Shown here piece after piece: positions 61,510 through 64,000 of a DNA stretch of 64,000 nt; positions within the stretch are counted from its first letter, which is position 1, and every line of letters starts with the position of its first letter. Under the pieces are notes generated by a model. It worked only from the letters and a program-made list of their open reading frames with translations. It was not told the origin of the DNA and ran no database searches. The DNA comes from Phytomonospora sp040655735. GTDB taxonomy: Bacteria; Actinomycetota; Actinomycetes; Mycobacteriales; Micromonosporaceae. The position numbers and the translations under genes were made by a program. The DNA lies in contig NZ_JBFAKK010000019.1 in the NCBI RefSeq assembly GCF_040655735.1, positions 45,219 through 109,218 on the forward strand, given 5' to 3'.

Positions 61510-62115
61510 GTGACCTCTCCCCTGAAGATCGCCGTGATCGTCGGAAGCACCCGCGACGGCCGCTTCGCCCCCGTCGTGACCTCCTGGCTCACCGGCCACC
61601 TCGCCGAACGCCGGGACATGACCTTCGACGTCGTCGACCTCGTCGAGACCCCGCTGCCGGTCGTCTTCCCCGCCTTCGGCGAGGCGCCCCCGCCCGGGAC
61701 CGAGGAACTCGTCGCCGCCGTGTCGCCCCGGCTCGAAGCCGCCGACGCCTTCGTGATCGTCACGCCCGAGTACAACCACAGCTACCCGGCCTCGCTGAAG
61801 AACGCCATCGACTGGCACAACCACGAGTGGCACGGCAAGCCCGTCGGCTTCGTCTCCTACGGCGGCGTGTCCGGCGGCCTGCGCGCCGTCGAGCACCTGC
61901 GCGGCGTGCTCGCCGAGCTCAACGCCATGACCATCCGCGAGACGGTGAGCCTGGCCGGCGTCTGGTCGCAGTTCGACGCCGAGGGCAAGGCCGTCGACCC
62001 CGCCTGCGACAACGCCGTCACCGCTCTCCTCGACCAGCTCGCCTGGTGGGCGCTCGGACTGCGCGAGGCGCGCGAGGCGCGTCCCTTCGGCAAGCCGCTC
62101 GAGAACGCGATCTGA
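61510..62115 (+). CDS. NADPH-dependent FMN reductase family protein
   Basis: 201 residues, flavodoxin-like fold. GSTRDGRFAPVV is the phosphate-binding loop for FMN, and TPEYNHSYPASLKNAIDW and SYGGVSGGLRAVEHL are family motifs. It probably reduces quinones or flavins with NADPH. AGGAG five bases before the GTG sets the start; upstream codons lie in the operator. It is 11 bases from the MFS gene, forming an operon controlled by the divergent TetR. Confidence 0.93.
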   Translation: MTSPLKIAVIVGSTRDGRFAPVVTSWLTGHLAERRDMTFDVVDLVETPLPVVFPAFGEAPPPGTEELVAAVSPRLEAADAFVIVTPEYNHSYPASLKNAIDWHNHEWHGKPVGFVSYGGVSGGLRAVEHLRGVLAELNAMTIRETVSLAGVWSQFDAEGKAVDPACDNAVTALLDQLAWWALGLREAREARPFGKPLENAI

Positions 62116-62126
62116 GGAAACCGGCG

Positions 62127-63608
62127 ATGACACTCGAAGCCGCCCCCCGACGGGGCCTCTACGTCGGAATCTTCGGCCTGATGCTCGGCATGTTCCTGGC
62201 CATGCTCGACGGCCTCATCGTCGGCACCGCGCTGCCGACCATCGTCGGCGAGCTCGGCGGGCTCGAACAGCTCTCCTGGGTGGTGACCGCCTACCTGCTG
62301 ACGGCGGCGGTGAGCACGCCGCTGTGGGGCAAGCTCGGCGACCTCGTCGGGCGCAAGGCGACCTACATGTCCTCGATCGGGCTGTTCCTGATCGGGTCGG
62401 CCTTCTCGGGGCTGTCGGCCGACATGACGCAGCTGATCGCCTTCCGGGCGGTCCAGGGCCTTGGCGCGGGCGGGCTGATGGTCGGCGCGATGTCGATCAT
62501 CGGGGTGATCCTGCCGCCGCGGGAGAGCGGCAAGGCGCAGTCGATGGTCGGGGTGATGATGCCGGTGGCGTTCATCGGCGGGCCGCTGCTGGGGGGGTTC
62601 CTGACCGATCAGCTGGACTGGCGCTGGACCTTCTACGTGAACCTGCCGGTCGGGGCGGTGGCGCTGGCGCTGGTCGCGTGGAAGATCCGCCTGCGGACCG
62701 AGCGGGTGCGCGCGAAGGTCGACGTGCTCGGCGCGGCGCTGCTGACCGTGGCGATCCTGGCGGTGACGCTGGCGGCGACCTGGGGCGGGAACACGTTCGC
62801 GTGGTTCTCGCCGCAGATCGCCGGGCTCGCGGTCGTCGCGGTGGGCGCGACGGCGTGGTTCGTGCGGACCGAGCGGCGCGCGGCCGAGCCGATCATCCCG
62901 CCGAGGCTGTTCGCCGACCGCAACTTCACCGTCGCGCAGATCCTGAGCTTCCTGACCGGCGCGGTGATGATGTCGCTGTCGAACTACCTGCCGCAGTACA
63001 TGCAGTTCGTCAAGGGGGCGTCGTCGACGGCCAGCGGGATGCTGCTGCTGCCGCTGCTGTTCGGGATGCTGGTCGCGCAGCTGGGGACGGGGCGGATGAT
63101 CGCCCGCAACGGCCGCTACCGGATCTACCCCATTCTGGGCGGGGCGTTGATGACCGCCGGGGCAGTGGCCCTGTTGATGCTCGGGACCGGTACGCCGACG
63201 TGGCTGGCGTCGTCGCTGAGCCTGGTCGCGGGGGCGGGGATCGGTTTCGGGATGCAGGCGACGCTGCTGATCACGATGAGCAGCGCGCAACCGCGCGACA
63301 TGGGCGCGGCGAGCGGGACGGTGACGCTGCTGCGCACGATCGGCGGGTCGCTGGGCATCGCGCTGCTGGGGGCGATGTTCGCCGCCGAGCTGACCTCGGG
63401 TGAGCTGACGCCGGCGCAGGTCGCGGGGCTGCCGGAGCCGGCTCGCGAGTTGTTCCGCGATGGGGTCGTCTCCGGGCTGCACTGGGTCGCGCTGGGCGCG
63501 GCGGTGCTGTCGGCGATCGCGTTCGCGGTGGCGTGGCGGGTCCGGGAGGTGCCGCTGCCGCAACTGGAGCCGACGCCGACGAGGGAGGAAGTCGCGACGG
63601 CGGCGTGA
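62127..63608 (+). CDS. MFS transporter, DHA2 (14-TMS) drug-efflux family
   Basis: 493 residues, about 14 helices. MLDGLIVGTALPTIVGELGG in the first helix, the motif A-like GKLGDLVGRKAT, RAVQGLGAGGLM and the motif C-like FIGGPLLGGFL are typical of EmrB/QacA exporters. GAGG precedes the ATG. Co-transcribed with the FMN reductase, which suggests efflux and reductive detoxification of the same class of compound, switched on by the TetR ligand. Confidence 0.93.
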   Translation: MTLEAAPRRGLYVGIFGLMLGMFLAMLDGLIVGTALPTIVGELGGLEQLSWVVTAYLLTAAVSTPLWGKLGDLVGRKATYMSSIGLFLIGSAFSGLSADMTQLIAFRAVQGLGAGGLMVGAMSIIGVILPPRESGKAQSMVGVMMPVAFIGGPLLGGFLTDQLDWRWTFYVNLPVGAVALALVAWKIRLRTERVRAKVDVLGAALLTVAILAVTLAATWGGNTFAWFSPQIAGLAVVAVGATAWFVRTERRAAEPIIPPRLFADRNFTVAQILSFLTGAVMMSLSNYLPQYMQFVKGASSTASGMLLLPLLFGMLVAQLGTGRMIARNGRYRIYPILGGALMTAGAVALLMLGTGTPTWLASSLSLVAGAGIGFGMQATLLITMSSAQPRDMGAASGTVTLLRTIGGSLGIALLGAMFAAELTSGELTPAQVAGLPEPARELFRDGVVSGLHWVALGAAVLSAIAFAVAWRVREVPLPQLEPTPTREEVATAA

Positions 63609-64000
63609 AGGCGACCGTCCCCGCGCCGGCACGCGCATGGACGGCACTGGGCGTCCGGGAACGAGCGCCGTGCCCGGCACGCGCGGGGACGGGACTGGGC
63701 GCCGGGAGTCGTTCGCGATTCCGTCGCGAACACGTGGGCTCCGCGTCACGGTTTCGCTGGTTTGGTACGGCGGGGCCACCGGGTCCGCCTCCCACTTCTG
63801 ACTGTGGAAGAGGGCTGGGCGTGGGTGTTAGGGCTAGATCGTCGAGCCTGTGGATGACCGACGGGTTGTGGACAACGGGGCCGGCCGCCCCACAGCCGCC
63901 CTACAACGGCCCGCAGCCCAGGCGCAGGACCGGGTCCAGGGACGGAGTTCCTGGCGGGGTCTGGGGCGGAGCTCCAGCGGGGGTCTGGGGGCGGAGCCTC
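63609..64000. other. Gene-free right edge with direct repeats
   Basis: No gene in the last 390 bases. Two tandem copies of a 42-45-base unit sharing GGCACGCGC and CTGGGCG lie at about 63631-63715. Two DnaA-box-like words (63849-63857 and 63867-63875) follow, and the final 60 bases hold GGGGTCTGGGGCGGAGCTCC-type runs like those in the outer arms of the 45.3-46.9 kb repeat, so another such repeat may begin here. Confidence 0.5.

Noticed and set aside
63849..63875. DnaA-box-like words TGTGGATGA and TGTGGACAA
   Set aside because: Only two words, no dnaA/dnaN neighbourhood and no AT-rich unwinding region; chance is likely in this base composition.

Overview
The window is high-GC DNA (roughly 70 percent) from an actinobacterium. 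The evidence is GTG and TTG starts, strong third-position GC, a SARP/AfsR-type regulator, a SoxR of the actinomycete kind, a rifampin-monooxygenase homologue, DUF418 and DUF11 proteins, and about twenty genes with a TANNNT -10 element 6-7 bases before the start codon (leaderless transcripts). The exact taxon cannot be read from the sequence; a filamentous soil lineage (for example Glycomycetales or Micromonosporales) is an inference only. No phage, insertion sequence, CRISPR array or rRNA operon was found.

Layout. 0-11.6 kb: GntR regulator, tRNA-Ser(GCT), secreted subtilase, CPBP protease, lipoprotein, large membrane protein, a VOC/TetR pair with twin operators, ornithine cyclodeaminase homologue, DUF418 protein, quinone oxidoreductase. 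11.6-19 kb: tRNA-Ser(TGA) followed by an accessory stretch of small orphan membrane proteins, a DNA-binding protein without a proper start, a truncated peptidoglycan-binding protein, DUF6892 and DUF7710 proteins and gene-free gaps. It ends at a terminator-like copy of the tRNA terminator and looks like a decayed island. 19-31 kb: nucleotidyltransferase, GNAT, beta-propeller/DUF11 secreted protein, iron permease homologue, a 55-residue cysteine-rich peptide, a frameshifted 2'-5' RNA ligase, MarR/RidA, alpha/beta hydrolase, SARP regulator, epoxide hydrolase. 31-45 kb: HEAT-repeat protein, rifampin-type monooxygenase with an upstream mini-ORF, several regulator/target pairs (TetR-MFS, MerR, SoxR-SDR/transketolase), an iron-boxed 2Fe-2S protein, and a glycosyltransferase/methyltransferase pair.

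45.3-46.9 kb is the most unusual part. Two 124-base elements lie in opposite orientation. Each folds into the same nested helices although parts of the stems differ in sequence, so base pairing rather than sequence is conserved. Each is followed inward by an array of degenerate 27-base repeats, also in opposite orientation. No protein gene explains this region.

47-64 kb: a membrane protein, a B12-type acyl-CoA mutase large subunit and an acyl-CoA ligase in one overlapping operon; a secreted M15-like protein; GNAT/phosphoesterase; ArsR/SRPBCC; a surface-polysaccharide group (alpha/beta hydrolase, GT4 glycosyltransferase, polyprenyl-phosphate sugar transferase); an ABC-F protein; and a TetR/FMN-reductase/MFS unit.

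Much of the window is regulator-target units whose operators can be read directly: twin TetR sites at 8.2 kb, MarR sites over a near-consensus promoter at 24.9 kb, an 11-bp-spaced direct repeat upstream of the hydrolase near the SARP gene, palindromes between TetR and MFS at 36.9 kb, an IdeR/DtxR-type iron box at 40.4 kb, a SoxR box in a 19-bp spacer at 41.8 kb, an ArsR site at 53.7 kb and three TetR half-palindromes at 61.5 kb. The likely themes are stress and xenobiotic response, drug resistance or efflux, and cell-surface glycans.
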